64,000 nt of DNA from Dehalococcoidia bacterium (GCA_009693045.1 SHXZ01000008.1:1-64000), one strand, 5' to 3'; positions 1-9,029 are shown, counted from the first letter of the stretch. Notes: generated by a model not told the origin, from the letters alone. Numbers and translations: made by a program.

Positions 1-2
1 GC

Positions 3-329
3 GCTGTTCAGCGCATTTCGTTTGAAGACCAGGTGAAGCAGCTCCGCATCATCCACGGGACGCCGAAGACGGTGCTGCCGAAGATCCGGACGGTGCTGGA
101 GACGCTGCGCCCCGGAGGCATCTTCTTCTGGGACGGCGACGGGGCCATGAGCCATGACGACCAGATGCGGAACCTGCACCTGTTTGGCCAAGAGGTGCTA
201 CAGGCAACCCGGGAGGTAGGCAAGGAGCTGGACCTGAAGGGGCCCGTACGACGTGGAGCGGGTCACGGGCGTGACGATTCCGGAGCGACTCCCCTGCTAG
301 CGGCTGCCGCCGACCCTGGTTGCTTGTAG
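3..329 (+). CDS. C-terminal part of an LLM-class flavin-dependent oxidoreductase, cut by the window edge, with a possible frameshift near 240
   Basis: Reading AVQRISFEDQVKQLRIIHGTPKTVLPKIRTVLETLRPGGIFFWDGDGAMSHDDQMRNLHLFGQEVLQATREVGKELDLKG resembles the C-terminus of LLM oxidoreductases; after the GGGG run the +1 frame gives GPYDVERVTGVTIPERLPC*. Confidence 0.55.
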   Translation, partial: AVQRISFEDQVKQLRIIHGTPKTVLPKIRTVLETLRPGGIFFWDGDGAMSHDDQMRNLHLFGQEVLQATREVGKELDLKGPVRRGAGHGRDDSGATPLLAAAADPGCL

Positions 330-452
330 AACAGGCGTCGCTGCGCGGCCTGGTCCTGAGTTGAATGCAATGAGCGGCTGGCCCTCAATGACACGAAGGG
401 CCAGAGGTTCATTGCGTGGCGCCGTCAGGCACCTTGTTTAAGGAGCATCTTT

Positions 453-577
453 ATGCCTGGTAAACCTTACGCCAGGTCGCCATTGTCACAGGCGCGGGCC
501 GAGGTATTGCGTTCGTCAAGGCGAAAGAGGGAGCAAAGGTCGTGGTAGCCGATAACGGGAGCCTCACGGATCCCGCG
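453..577 (+). pseudogene. Remnant of a short-chain dehydrogenase N-terminus
   Basis: QVAIVTGAGRGIAFVKAKEGAKVVVADNGSLT matches the SDR TGxxxGIG nucleotide-binding motif with an internal deletion and a frame change after ATG (MPGKP). Confidence 0.6.
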
Positions 578-749
578 TTGGAGAGGTCGCGGGAATGGAA
601 AGGGGCTCGGGGTGAGGTTGGGTAGGGTCGCCATCCATCCGATCAACACGAACGCAAGAGAGATGGGAACTGCTTTATGCTTCACAACCAATGGCTAAGC
701 ATTGGCTCGTAGTTTGAAGAGGTTGGGTAGGATCGAGGGTTGGGGAGCG

Positions 750-805
750 AGGCGGTGGGTGAGGGGAGCGCTTGCGCTTGGCGATTGCGAAGCTACCCAC
801 CGCCT
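750..805. repeat. Inverted repeat AGGCGGTGGGT...ACCCACCGCCT downstream of rsmH
   Basis: Perfect 11-bp arms separated by 34 bp. Confidence 0.4.
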
Positions 806-837
806 GTGCTCCTGTGTATTGAGCGGGTAAGGCCGCC

Positions 838-1788
838 TTACCTCCCCGCAATCCGCTCAGCGACCCGCAAGCGGGCGCTGCGACTCCTAGGGTTGAACCG
901 GACCTCCTCTGGTGAGGGACGCCGGAGCTTGGGGCCGACGACGGCGACCTTCGCCGCTGCGGTGTGAGCCGCTTGCCGGATGGCCCGTTTCACCACGGCG
1001 TCCTCCAGGGAGTGGTATGAGAGCACGGCGAGTCTTCCTCCTGGGCCCAGCATCTGTATCGCTTGGGGGAGCGCCTGCTCCAGGGAAGCGAGCTCCTGGT
1101 TGACCTCAATCCTGATGGCCTGAAACACTCGCGTGGCTGGGTTGATGCGTTGGCCGCGTGCTGCAACGCCAGCCACGGCCTGGGCAAATTCCCGCGCCGT
1201 CCGGATGGGCCGCTGCCGGAGGATGGCGCGGGCGATGCCTTTCGCCCGTGGCTCCTCGGCGTAGTCACGGATGACCCTGACCAGCGCGTCCTCACGGTAC
1301 CGGTTGACCACGTCGTCGGCGGTGAGGGTTTGGCTGGGGTCAAACCGCATGTCCAACGGGGTGTCGTCGGAGAAGCTGAAGCCGCGACCGCCGCCAAGCT
1401 GGCGGGTGCTGAGGCCCAGATCCAACACGATGCCGTCCACGGCTTGGAACCCATGTCGTTCCGCAATTTCCAGGAGATCGCGGAAATTGCCGTGGGCTAT
1501 GACGATGCCTTGGTAAGGTGCGAACCGCTCACGTGCCCGCTCCACGGCTGCAGGATCGGCGTCCAAGGCCAGAACGCGACCCCCCGGCTGGGAGCGGGCC
1601 TGGACGGCTTCCAGGTGGCCTCCGTCGCCGAGCGTGCCGTCAACGTAGACGCCACCGGGGCGAACCTGGAGCGCGTCCAGGACCTCGGCGACCATGACGG
1701 GGACATGGCGCGCGAACCTACGGTTATCGTCGTGTTCAGGTGCGTCGGCGGCGACCTCGGCGGACATCCCCGCTACTTTCACCACCAT
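838..1788 (-). CDS. rsmH: 16S rRNA (cytosine(1402)-N(4))-methyltransferase
   Basis: HVPVMVAEVLDALQVRPGGVYVDGTLGDGGHLEAV ... GRLAVLSYHSLEDAVVKRAIRQA ... NPRSRSARLRVAERI; start placed at MVVKVAGMSAE. Confidence 0.93.
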   Translation of the reverse strand: MVVKVAGMSAEVAADAPEHDDNRRFARHVPVMVAEVLDALQVRPGGVYVDGTLGDGGHLEAVQARSQPGGRVLALDADPAAVERARERFAPYQGIVIAHGNFRDLLEIAERHGFQAVDGIVLDLGLSTRQLGGGRGFSFSDDTPLDMRFDPSQTLTADDVVNRYREDALVRVIRDYAEEPRAKGIARAILRQRPIRTAREFAQAVAGVAARGQRINPATRVFQAIRIEVNQELASLEQALPQAIQMLGPGGRLAVLSYHSLEDAVVKRAIRQAAHTAAAKVAVVGPKLRRPSPEEVRFNPRSRSARLRVAERIAGR

Positions 1789-1966
1789 GTGCGAATCATA
1801 GGGTACTTGATGAGATGTTTTCAAGAGGTTTTTCCGAATATTTCCTAGTCTTTTCCTAACTATTCGGTTCGTTCCTGAGAGCCTCCGCCGACCCGGCTGT
1901 GCTATGATGCGCCGTGGAACGGCACTCAGCATTCTACACCGGCGCGAGCGACAGGGGGGGGCAGGT

Positions 1967-2452
1967 ATGGTCACCGTAGGCATCCTCACGTGCAGCGACG
2001 CGGGTTCCCGTGGACAGCGGCAGGACACGAGTGGGCAGACGATCCGAGAGATGGCGGAGGCGCAGGGCTTCAAGGTGACGCGGACGGAGATTGTGCCCGA
2101 CGAGCGGACGGTGATCGCGGACCGGATCCTGCGGTGGGCCGCCGAAGTGGACCTGGTGTTGACGACGGGCGGCACGGGCATGGGGCAGCGGGACGTGACG
2201 CCGGAGGCGACGCGGGACGTGATGGAGCGGGAAGCGCCGGGGCTGGCGGAGGCGATGCGCTTCGTGACGGCGCAGAAGACGCCGATGGCGTGGTTGAGCC
2301 GCGGGACCGCGGGGGTTCGTGGGCGGTGCCTGATCATCAACCTGCCGGGGAGCCCGAAGGCGGTGCGCGAGTGCCTGGAGGTTGTGATGCCGCTCATTCC
2401 GCACGCGTTGGAGACGTTACACGGGCCGACGAACGTGCATCCCGCGAGCTGA
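1967..2452 (+). CDS. mogA: MogA/MoaB family molybdenum cofactor biosynthesis protein
   Basis: MVTVGILTCSDAGSRGQRQDTSG ... VLTTGGTGMGQRDVTPEAT ... LIINLPGSPKAVRECL. Confidence 0.9.
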   Translation: MVTVGILTCSDAGSRGQRQDTSGQTIREMAEAQGFKVTRTEIVPDERTVIADRILRWAAEVDLVLTTGGTGMGQRDVTPEATRDVMEREAPGLAEAMRFVTAQKTPMAWLSRGTAGVRGRCLIINLPGSPKAVRECLEVVMPLIPHALETLHGPTNVHPAS

Positions 2453-2574
2453 AGGATGCGCAGGCGACAATGTGGGATGGGCTTGTCCTGAGCCATGAAC
2501 GAAGTGCATGGGACTGGCCCTGCAAGAGAGCTTCTTCCACAACCTCCGCTAATGACTTGAGCAAGAGGGGGAAC

Positions 2575-3429
2575 ATGCCAGAGGTTACGCGGCCCGATGG
2601 CGCGGTCATCCACTACGAGGTCTTTGGCCGTGGGCGCCCGCTGCTGCTCATCGCGCCGGGAGGGGTGAACAGCGAGATCGGCTTCTGGGAGCGGAGCCGC
2701 ATCAACCCGATCAAGGAGTTCGCGGGCGAGTTCATGGTCATCGGCATGGACCAGCGGCACGCGGGAAAGAGCTGGAACGCGCCGCCGACGTTCTCGTACG
2801 ACCTGACCGCCGCGGACCAGGTGGCGGTGCTGGACCACGCGGGCGTCCAGAGGGCGCACGTGTGGGGCGGGTGCATCGGGGTGGCGCACGTACTGAAGCT
2901 GGTGCACCACGCGCCGGGGCGGATCAGCGCGGCGGTGGGGCAGGACCCGGTGGGCTTGGACCAGACGAACTCCATCGCCACGTTCACGGCCATGTTCCAA
3001 CCGACCCTGGAGATGGCGCGGCGCGAAGGGACAGCGGCGGTGGTGCAGTCGGCGCTGGGTGGCCCGATGTTCATGGCGAACAACGCGGGAGGGCCGTTCG
3101 CGCGGCGGATCGTCGCGGACACCGCCTTTCGCGCCCGCATCGGCGCGATGAACGCGGACGAGTACATCGCGCTGGTGCAGGCGTTCTCAAGCGGGATCTG
3201 GCCGGAGGGATCGCCGTTCTTCACGGTGGACAGGGAGTGGCTGGCGACGTGCCCGGCGCCGCTGCTCATCCTGCCGGGCAACGATGCGTTCCATCCAACA
3301 AGCATTGCGCGAGAGATCTGCCGGACGGTGCCGCGCGCCAGGTGCCTGGACGTTGACTGCCGCTCGGACGAGAAGCGGCCGGCGACCATCCAGAGCATTC
3401 GAGCGTTCCTTCAGGAGCACTCCAGGTAG
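2575..3429 (+). CDS. Alpha/beta hydrolase
   Basis: IHYEVFGRGRPLLLIAPGG ... MDQRHAGKSW ... VWGGCIGVAHVLKL ... LLILPGNDAFHPTSIAREI. Confidence 0.88.
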   Translation: MPEVTRPDGAVIHYEVFGRGRPLLLIAPGGVNSEIGFWERSRINPIKEFAGEFMVIGMDQRHAGKSWNAPPTFSYDLTAADQVAVLDHAGVQRAHVWGGCIGVAHVLKLVHHAPGRISAAVGQDPVGLDQTNSIATFTAMFQPTLEMARREGTAAVVQSALGGPMFMANNAGGPFARRIVADTAFRARIGAMNADEYIALVQAFSSGIWPEGSPFFTVDREWLATCPAPLLILPGNDAFHPTSIAREICRTVPRARCLDVDCRSDEKRPATIQSIRAFLQEHSR

Positions 3430-3502
3430 CCGGCGGGGGAGTAGCAGGCTGCGGCGGCGACCTCGTCCATGCGCGGTGAAGCAGGTTAGCGGGGAGGAGA
3501 CG

Positions 3503-3826
3503 GTGCTCAACGTTGAGCGGTATTGCCTCTCCAAGGACGGCGTCGGCGTTGACTACCCTTTTGGCCCTCAGGCCGCCGTCTTCAAAGTCGGCGGGAAGAT
3601 GTTCGCGTTGACCAGCCCGCCGAAGAAGCCTGACAGGATCAACCTCAAATGCGTCCCGATGCTGGCCGTGCAGCTGAGGGAGCGATACTCGGCGGTGCTT
3701 CCGGGCTACCACATGAACAAGACCCACTGGAACACCGTGCTCCTTGACGGCAGTATTGACAACAGAGAGGTGAAGAAAATGATTGACCTCTCGTACGATC
3801 TGGTCAAGGGCAGACGGAAGGCATGA
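3503..3826 (+). CDS. MmcQ/YjbR family protein
   Basis: VGVDYPFGPQAAVFKVGGKMFAL ... INLKC ... PGYHMNKTHWNTVLLDGSI ... IDLSYDLVKG; GTG start. Confidence 0.8.
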   Translation: MLNVERYCLSKDGVGVDYPFGPQAAVFKVGGKMFALTSPPKKPDRINLKCVPMLAVQLRERYSAVLPGYHMNKTHWNTVLLDGSIDNREVKKMIDLSYDLVKGRRKA

Positions 3827-3833
3827 GCACGCC

Positions 3834-4595
3834 GTGATTTTTCACATCGTCACCATCTTCCCGGAGCTCGTGCGAGGCGTTCTCTCCCACTCCATTCTCA
3901 AGCGGGCGCAGGAGTCGGGGGCAATCTCGGTGCAGGTGCACGAACTGCGGGCGTTCACGCATGACCGGCACCGCGTGGTGGACGACGCGGTGTATGGCGG
4001 CGCGCCGGGAATGCTGATGAAGGCGCCGCCCTTCTTTGAGGCGGTGGACGTGATACGGGCGGAGGTGGCCTCGCGGCGTGGCGCCGAGGCGGCAGCGCGG
4101 CTGCGGGTGGCGCTCCTTTCGCCTGCCGGGCGAACGTTCACGCAGCGAGTGGCGGAGGAGTTGGCGCGGGAGCCGGAGCTGGTGCTGCTGTGCGGGCACT
4201 ACGAGGGCGTGGACGCGCGGGTGGAGCAGGCGCTGGCGACGGACGTGATCAGCATTGGGGACTATGTGATGACTGGCGGGGAGCTGGCGGCGCTGGTGGT
4301 GCTGGACGCGGTGGCGCGCTTGCAGCCGGGGACGCTGCACGACCCGGCCTCGGCGGGAGACGACTCGTTCACGACGGGGCTGCTGCAGGAGCCGCAGTAC
4401 ACGCGGCCGCCGGAGTACCGCGGGATGGCTGTGCCGGCGGCGCTGCTTTCGGGCGACCACGCGGCGGTGGCGCGGTGGCGTCGGCGGGAGGCGTTGCTGA
4501 GGACGCTGCGGCTGCGGCCGGACCTGCTGGCGAGGGTGGACTTGACGGCGGCGGAGCGTAGCCTGCTGAAGGCGATGGGGTGGGAGGGATCATGA
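3834..4595 (+). CDS. trmD: tRNA (guanine(37)-N1)-methyltransferase
   Basis: FHIVTIFPELVRGVLSHSILKRA ... DDAVYGGAPGMLMK ... LLCGHYEGVDARVEQ ... ISIGDYVMTGGELAALVVLDAVARL. Confidence 0.95.
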   Translation: MIFHIVTIFPELVRGVLSHSILKRAQESGAISVQVHELRAFTHDRHRVVDDAVYGGAPGMLMKAPPFFEAVDVIRAEVASRRGAEAAARLRVALLSPAGRTFTQRVAEELAREPELVLLCGHYEGVDARVEQALATDVISIGDYVMTGGELAALVVLDAVARLQPGTLHDPASAGDDSFTTGLLQEPQYTRPPEYRGMAVPAALLSGDHAAVARWRRREALLRTLRLRPDLLARVDLTAAERSLLKAMGWEGS

Positions 4596-4645
4596 CTACA
4601 AAGCCTTGGCATTCAAAAAATTGGAGGCAGGAGCGCGCAAAGTGA

Positions 4646-5260
4646 CTTTCTGATAAGTGTCAGACATGCGGAAAAGGGCGAGACGACGGGAAAATCCTTG
4701 TTCTTCATCATCCTGCGGAACTTGCCTCGACCCAGCGGATATCTAAACGTGAGGTTCTCTACGCTTGCTTCCAGGAGGCTATATCCGAGGGGAAAATAAA
4801 GTTAGCGACCGAGCGAAAACTTACGTGCCCGAGGGGCCACAAGAATGTGAAATTCGCACTTAGGCGGCAGGCGCATGTTTGTTATTCATGCCATCCCCAA
4901 AGGGTCAATCCTTGTCCTAGTGGACATGATGATTCCTCCTTATATGGTCATTGCTTTCAGTATCCAGAGGTAATTGTAGAAGACCGTGAAGTCACGGTTT
5001 CGCACCCCTACAAAGAGCCGTTCCGCCTCTTTGCTCAGGAACACGAAGAGGCCGCTAATCAGGCGGCACGAGAACAAAATCAGAAGGCTAACATAGCCTA
5101 TATGAGCCTTGAGGGAAGTATTACCCTGTGTCAGGGTTGTCACCTGATGACTCACAAAGGGTGGAAGAGATGTGCTAGTTGCAATCAACGTTGGTATCTT
5201 CCTCAGTATCGAACCTGTTTCAATTGCAGGCCGTCGCGATCGGCAGGAGCCATAAGCTAA
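4646..5260 (+). CDS. Cys-rich protein with several CxxC motifs, HNH-like in outline; N-terminus or start unclear
   Basis: Open frame from the stop at 4643-4645: LSDKCQTCGKGRDDGKILVLHHP ... CPRGHKNVKFALRRQAHVCYSCHP ... LCQGCHLMTHKGWKRCASCNQRW...CFNCR. The ORF track starts only at an internal GTG (4847). Confidence 0.5.
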   Translation, partial: LSDKCQTCGKGRDDGKILVLHHPAELASTQRISKREVLYACFQEAISEGKIKLATERKLTCPRGHKNVKFALRRQAHVCYSCHPQRVNPCPSGHDDSSLYGHCFQYPEVIVEDREVTVSHPYKEPFRLFAQEHEEAANQAAREQNQKANIAYMSLEGSITLCQGCHLMTHKGWKRCASCNQRWYLPQYRTCFNCRPSRSAGAIS

Positions 5261-5400
5261 TGACCGAGCTCCGGGACCCAGCCCAACGTGGCGGCATCAC
5301 CCCCTTGCGTCGCCAGTACCTGCTCGTCAAGAAGCAGTACCCCGATGTGATCCTGCTGTTCCCGCCTCGGCGAATTTCTACGAGACCCTGGTGTGAGCCC
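5260..5400 (+). pseudogene. mutS: Remnant of the mutS 5' end
   Basis: ITPLRRQYLLVKKQYPDVILLF, then after one-nt shifts RLGE and FYETL*, matching the MutS N-terminal motif TPLxxQYxxxKxxYPDxxLLFRLGDFYE. Confidence 0.7.
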
Positions 5401-5556
5401 GGGCAGCGCCAACACTACACCCGCAGGCGCGGCATCGGCGTAGCTCATTGATGCCGCAGCTTTCAGGCTTGCGGTCCACTGCCACGGTTGGCCCAGATAC
5501 CCTTGGCCTTGCGCCTGACGGCGTATAATCGTGGCGTCTGAGCAGGAGGATGCGTT

Positions 5557-6600
5557 ATGACAAGCCGCAGCGGACACGCCACAGCGGACGCCCGCAAGGC
5601 CGACCGGCCCCTCGTCGCCATCACCATCGGCGACCCATGCGGCATCGGGCCGGAGGTGGTCGCCAAGGCGCTGGTCCTTCGCGAGGTCACCGACCTCTGC
5701 CGCCCCGTCGTCATCGGCAGCGCCGCCGTGATGCGCGACGCCGTCCGCGTGGCGAAGGCCAGCCTCGCCGTCCGCACGCTGACGCAGCCGCAGGCCGCCA
5801 CCGGCGAGTACGGCGTGGTGGAGGTGCTGGACCTGGAAAACCTGGCGCCGAGCGCCGTGACCGTCGGCAAGCTCTCCGCCACCGCGGCCAAGGCCGCTGT
5901 GGAGTGGGTGCTCCACGCGGGGCGGCTCTGCCTGGACGGCACGGTGAAGGCGATGGCGACCGCGCCCATCAACAAGGAGGCGGCCAGCCTGGCGGGGTAC
6001 AAGGCCGTGGGACACATGGAGCTGCTCCAGGAGCAGAGCGGCGCCAAGAATGTCGCCACCATGCTGATGACGAAGGGCCTGCGCGTCGTCCACCTGACCA
6101 CACACCGCTCACTGCGTCGCGCCTGCGACGCCGTCACCAGGGACAACGTGCTCGGCAAAATCCTGCTCACGCACCAGTGCTTCCAGGACTGGGGATTCCC
6201 GTCGCCCCGCATCGGCGTGGCGGCGCTGAATCCGCACGCGTCCGACGGCGGCCTGCTGGGCACGGAGGAGGCGGAGCACATCGCCCCCGCCGTGGCCGAG
6301 GCGCGCCGCCAGGGCGTGGACGCGACGGGGCCCGTCGGGGCCGACGTCGTGTACTACCAGGCCATCCAGGGCAAGTACGACGCTGTGCTGGCCATGTACC
6401 ACGACCAGGGCCACGTCGCCATCAAGGTCCACGGGTTTGAGGAGAGCGTGAGCCTGAACCTTGGCCTGCCGTTCGTGCGCACGTCGGTGGATCACGGCAC
6501 CGCGTTTGACATCGCGGGTAAGGGCGTGGCCAGCGCCGTCAGCATGACCGAGTCCATTCGCATTGCGGCCCACCTTGCCCTTGGCCACCGGCTGCCGTAG
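5557..6600 (+). CDS. pdxA: 4-hydroxythreonine-4-phosphate dehydrogenase
   Basis: VAITIGDPCGIGPEVVAKAL ... ATAPINKEA ... MYHDQGHVAIKVHGFEESVSLNLGLPFVRTSVDHGTAFDIAGKG. Confidence 0.95.
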   Translation: MTSRSGHATADARKADRPLVAITIGDPCGIGPEVVAKALVLREVTDLCRPVVIGSAAVMRDAVRVAKASLAVRTLTQPQAATGEYGVVEVLDLENLAPSAVTVGKLSATAAKAAVEWVLHAGRLCLDGTVKAMATAPINKEAASLAGYKAVGHMELLQEQSGAKNVATMLMTKGLRVVHLTTHRSLRRACDAVTRDNVLGKILLTHQCFQDWGFPSPRIGVAALNPHASDGGLLGTEEAEHIAPAVAEARRQGVDATGPVGADVVYYQAIQGKYDAVLAMYHDQGHVAIKVHGFEESVSLNLGLPFVRTSVDHGTAFDIAGKGVASAVSMTESIRIAAHLALGHRLP

Positions 6601-6618
6601 GCGGGGCCCGCGCTTGCC

Positions 6619-6647
6619 TTGACAGCACCGAAACACTCACCTAGGCT
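6619..6647 (+). promoter_or_regulatory. Putative sigma-70 promoter upstream of proC
   Basis: TTGACA - 17 bp - TAGGCT, ~27 bp before the proC ATG; the -10 is weak. Confidence 0.4.
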
Positions 6648-6673
6648 ACAAAGGCGATAATACGGGAGGCGAG

Positions 6674-7480
6674 ATGAAAATAGCATTCGTCGGCGGCGGC
6701 GTCATGGCGGAGGCGCTGCTGAGCGCCGCGCTCGCCAAGGGCGTCACCACGCAGCGCGAGGTCGCCATCGGCGAGCCGGTTGAGGAGCGTCGCCGCCAGC
6801 TCAGCCAGCAGTACGGCGTCGCGGCCAGTGCCAGCAACATCCAGGCTTGCGCCGCCGCGGAGATGATCGTGTTCAGCGTCAAGCCGCAGCACCTGGGGCC
6901 GGTGCTCCAGGAACTGCGCGGCTCGGTCAGGAGCGCGCAGGTCGTGCTCTCCATCGTCGCCGGCGCGCCGATCCAGAAGCTGACCCAGGGGCTGAACCAT
7001 CAGGCGGTCGTCCGCGTCATGCCCAACATGCCGGCCCAGGTGGGCGCGGGCATGAGCGTGTGGACGACTACCCCGCAGGTCACCCAGCAGCAGCGAGACG
7101 CCGCGCAGGCGTTCATCCGCTCCTTCGGCGAGGAGATCTACGTCGCCGACGAGAAGTACCTGGACATGGCCACGGCGCTGAGCGCGAGCGGCCCGGCGTT
7201 TGTGTTCAAGTTCCTGGAGTCGCTGGTGGACGCGGGCGTCCACATCGGCCTGCCGCGAGACATGGCGCAGACACTGGCCTATCAGACCGTCGCCGGGAGC
7301 GTGGAGCTGGCGCGCAAGACGGGCAAGCACCCCGCCGAGCTGAAGAACCTGGTGTCGTCTCCGGGCGGCACCACCGTGGAAGGGCTGCTGGAGCTGGAGC
7401 GCGGCCGCCTGTCCGCCACCGTGGTCAACGCGGTCATCGCCGCCTTTGAGAAGTCCAAGAAACTCGCTGATGCTTCATGA
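6674..7480 (+). CDS. proC: Pyrroline-5-carboxylate reductase
   Basis: MKIAFVGGGVMAEALLSAAL ... VFSVKPQHLGPVLQEL ... VRVMPNMPAQVGAGMSVW ... SSPGGTTVEGLLELE. Confidence 0.95.
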   Translation: MKIAFVGGGVMAEALLSAALAKGVTTQREVAIGEPVEERRRQLSQQYGVAASASNIQACAAAEMIVFSVKPQHLGPVLQELRGSVRSAQVVLSIVAGAPIQKLTQGLNHQAVVRVMPNMPAQVGAGMSVWTTTPQVTQQQRDAAQAFIRSFGEEIYVADEKYLDMATALSASGPAFVFKFLESLVDAGVHIGLPRDMAQTLAYQTVAGSVELARKTGKHPAELKNLVSSPGGTTVEGLLELERGRLSATVVNAVIAAFEKSKKLADAS

Positions 7481-7728
7481 ATGGCAATATCGTCCAGGCA
7501 ATCCTCTACCTAACGTACGTGCTGCAGATCCTGATCTTCGTGCGGATCGTGCTGAGCTGGCTGCCGCTTGGCCCCAACCCGGTGTCCGAGTTCGTCATCC
7601 GGCTGACCGACCTCATTCTGTCGCCACTCCGCCGCGTTCTGCCCAAGTTTGGGATGTTTGACCTTGCGCCCATGATCGCGCTGCTCATCATTGTGGTGGT
7701 GCAGCGGGTCCTGCAGGGCGCTGCCTAG
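7477..7728 (+). CDS. YggT family membrane protein
   Basis: 83 aa hydrophobic protein; YVLQILIFVRIVLSWLP ... FVIRLTDLILSPLRRVLP; overlaps the proC stop (ATGA). Confidence 0.88.
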   Translation: MNGNIVQAILYLTYVLQILIFVRIVLSWLPLGPNPVSEFVIRLTDLILSPLRRVLPKFGMFDLAPMIALLIIVVVQRVLQGAA

Positions 7729-8003
7729 CGGACTGTGGACTGCTTGAGCTTGACGAGGGTTTGTTCTGTGCTCAGCCCGTCCACGGCGACGAGCTTCCTG
7801 CGCGCGCCGTGCCCGCGAGTGATGCTGACCCGTGTTTTGGCGACGCCCAGCGCATCGGCGAGCAGGGCGACGACGGCCTCGTTGGCCTTGCCGCCCTCGG
7901 CGCGCTCGGTCACGAATACGTGGACGGCTTCGCCGTCGCGGACATCAATCCGCCGCTCTTTGGAACCCGGGTGGGCCTGGATAGCGATGCGAGCCAGTGG
8001 CAT
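7725..8003 (-). CDS. DUF167 (YggU) family protein
   Basis: IAIQAHPGSKERRI ... VHVFVTERAEGGKANEAVVALLADALGVAKTRVSITRGHGARRKLVAVDG. Confidence 0.88.
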   Translation of the reverse strand: MPLARIAIQAHPGSKERRIDVRDGEAVHVFVTERAEGGKANEAVVALLADALGVAKTRVSITRGHGARRKLVAVDGLSTEQTLVKLKQSTVR

Positions 8004-8030
8004 GAAGCGCGGTCCTTACGGAGTGTTGGC

Positions 8031-9029
8031 ATGAGGACTATGCAGGCCGTCGCGCGCGCGCTGAACCGCCTGGAGATCAACGTGGGCCCTGTCGGCAGGA
8101 GCGTCATTGACGAGGCGCTCAGGGCCATTAGCGCGCCGCTCTTCGTGCGCGAGCTGCCGGAGCAGGCTGGCTCCACCGCCATAGCGTACATCCGGCTGAC
8201 GGATGCGGGTCAAGAGCTTTTCCTGCCGCGGAAGTCCTCGGAGCTGGCCGTCATCCACGAGCTGCTCCACGTGATGCTCCTGACGGATGGGTACTTCTTT
8301 CCCGTCATCTGGCACCCGGAGCCGACTGTTGAGACCGCCATGGTGTCCCTGGTCGGCGGGATGATTGAGGCCATCACGCACCCCATGGTGCGGCAGCGCA
8401 TGGAGGTGCGCGGCCTGGACACGCGTCTGTTTCACCAAGCGCATCGGAGCTTGCCGGAGATGGCTCACGGCCACGGCGAGCCGACGCCGGAGGAGGACGT
8501 GTCGCTCGCCGTCAACGAGCTGCTCCAGGCTGTTGAGTACCCGTCGCTGCGGCCTGAGATTGAGCGTGAGTTCACCGGGGCGTACCCGAACGCCGCGGTG
8601 CTGGGCCGCGAGATGGCGCAGGTAGTGGAGGGTGGCCGCGTGACCAGCCCAGGGACCTACCGTGCCCTGCTGCGCCGCCTCCTGGCGCTCGCCGACCAGC
8701 ACATCCGCCAGCGGCAGGGCACGCTGGCACTCTCGTTGTACGTGCCGCTGCCGCCCATCTGCACGGCTGCGGAGCTGGCGAAGCCCGCCAAGGACTTCAT
8801 CCGCATGACCGACACCGGAGTGCTTTCCATCGTCCAGGCTGGCTCGCAGGCCACCACTGCTCCGCCGGCCGTGTTCCTCGTCTGGCAGGCGGACAACAGC
8901 ACCGTCCAGGTCCGGTCGGTGGCCCACTCGGCGCTGATGCTGCAGGTCAAGGACGGCATGCGGAAGTCGCTGGAGCGGCCGCTGGAGGCGTTTCTCAAGG
9001 ACTTGCAGGTGCCGTACTGGGTGGAGTAG
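8031..9029 (+). CDS. Uncharacterised protein with an HExxH (HELLH) zincin-like motif
   Basis: RKSSELAVIHELLHVMLLTDGYFFPVIW; no other family signature recognised. Confidence 0.7.
   Translation: MRTMQAVARALNRLEINVGPVGRSVIDEALRAISAPLFVRELPEQAGSTAIAYIRLTDAGQELFLPRKSSELAVIHELLHVMLLTDGYFFPVIWHPEPTVETAMVSLVGGMIEAITHPMVRQRMEVRGLDTRLFHQAHRSLPEMAHGHGEPTPEEDVSLAVNELLQAVEYPSLRPEIEREFTGAYPNAAVLGREMAQVVEGGRVTSPGTYRALLRRLLALADQHIRQRQGTLALSLYVPLPPICTAAELAKPAKDFIRMTDTGVLSIVQAGSQATTAPPAVFLVWQADNSTVQVRSVAHSALMLQVKDGMRKSLERPLEAFLKDLQVPYWVE

Noticed and set aside
1789-3000. Upstream ~400 codons of the 720-aa minus-strand ORF (838-3000)
   Set aside because: It runs antisense to mogA and the alpha/beta hydrolase, is His/Arg/Pro-rich shadow sequence, and the rsmH start is clear at 1788.
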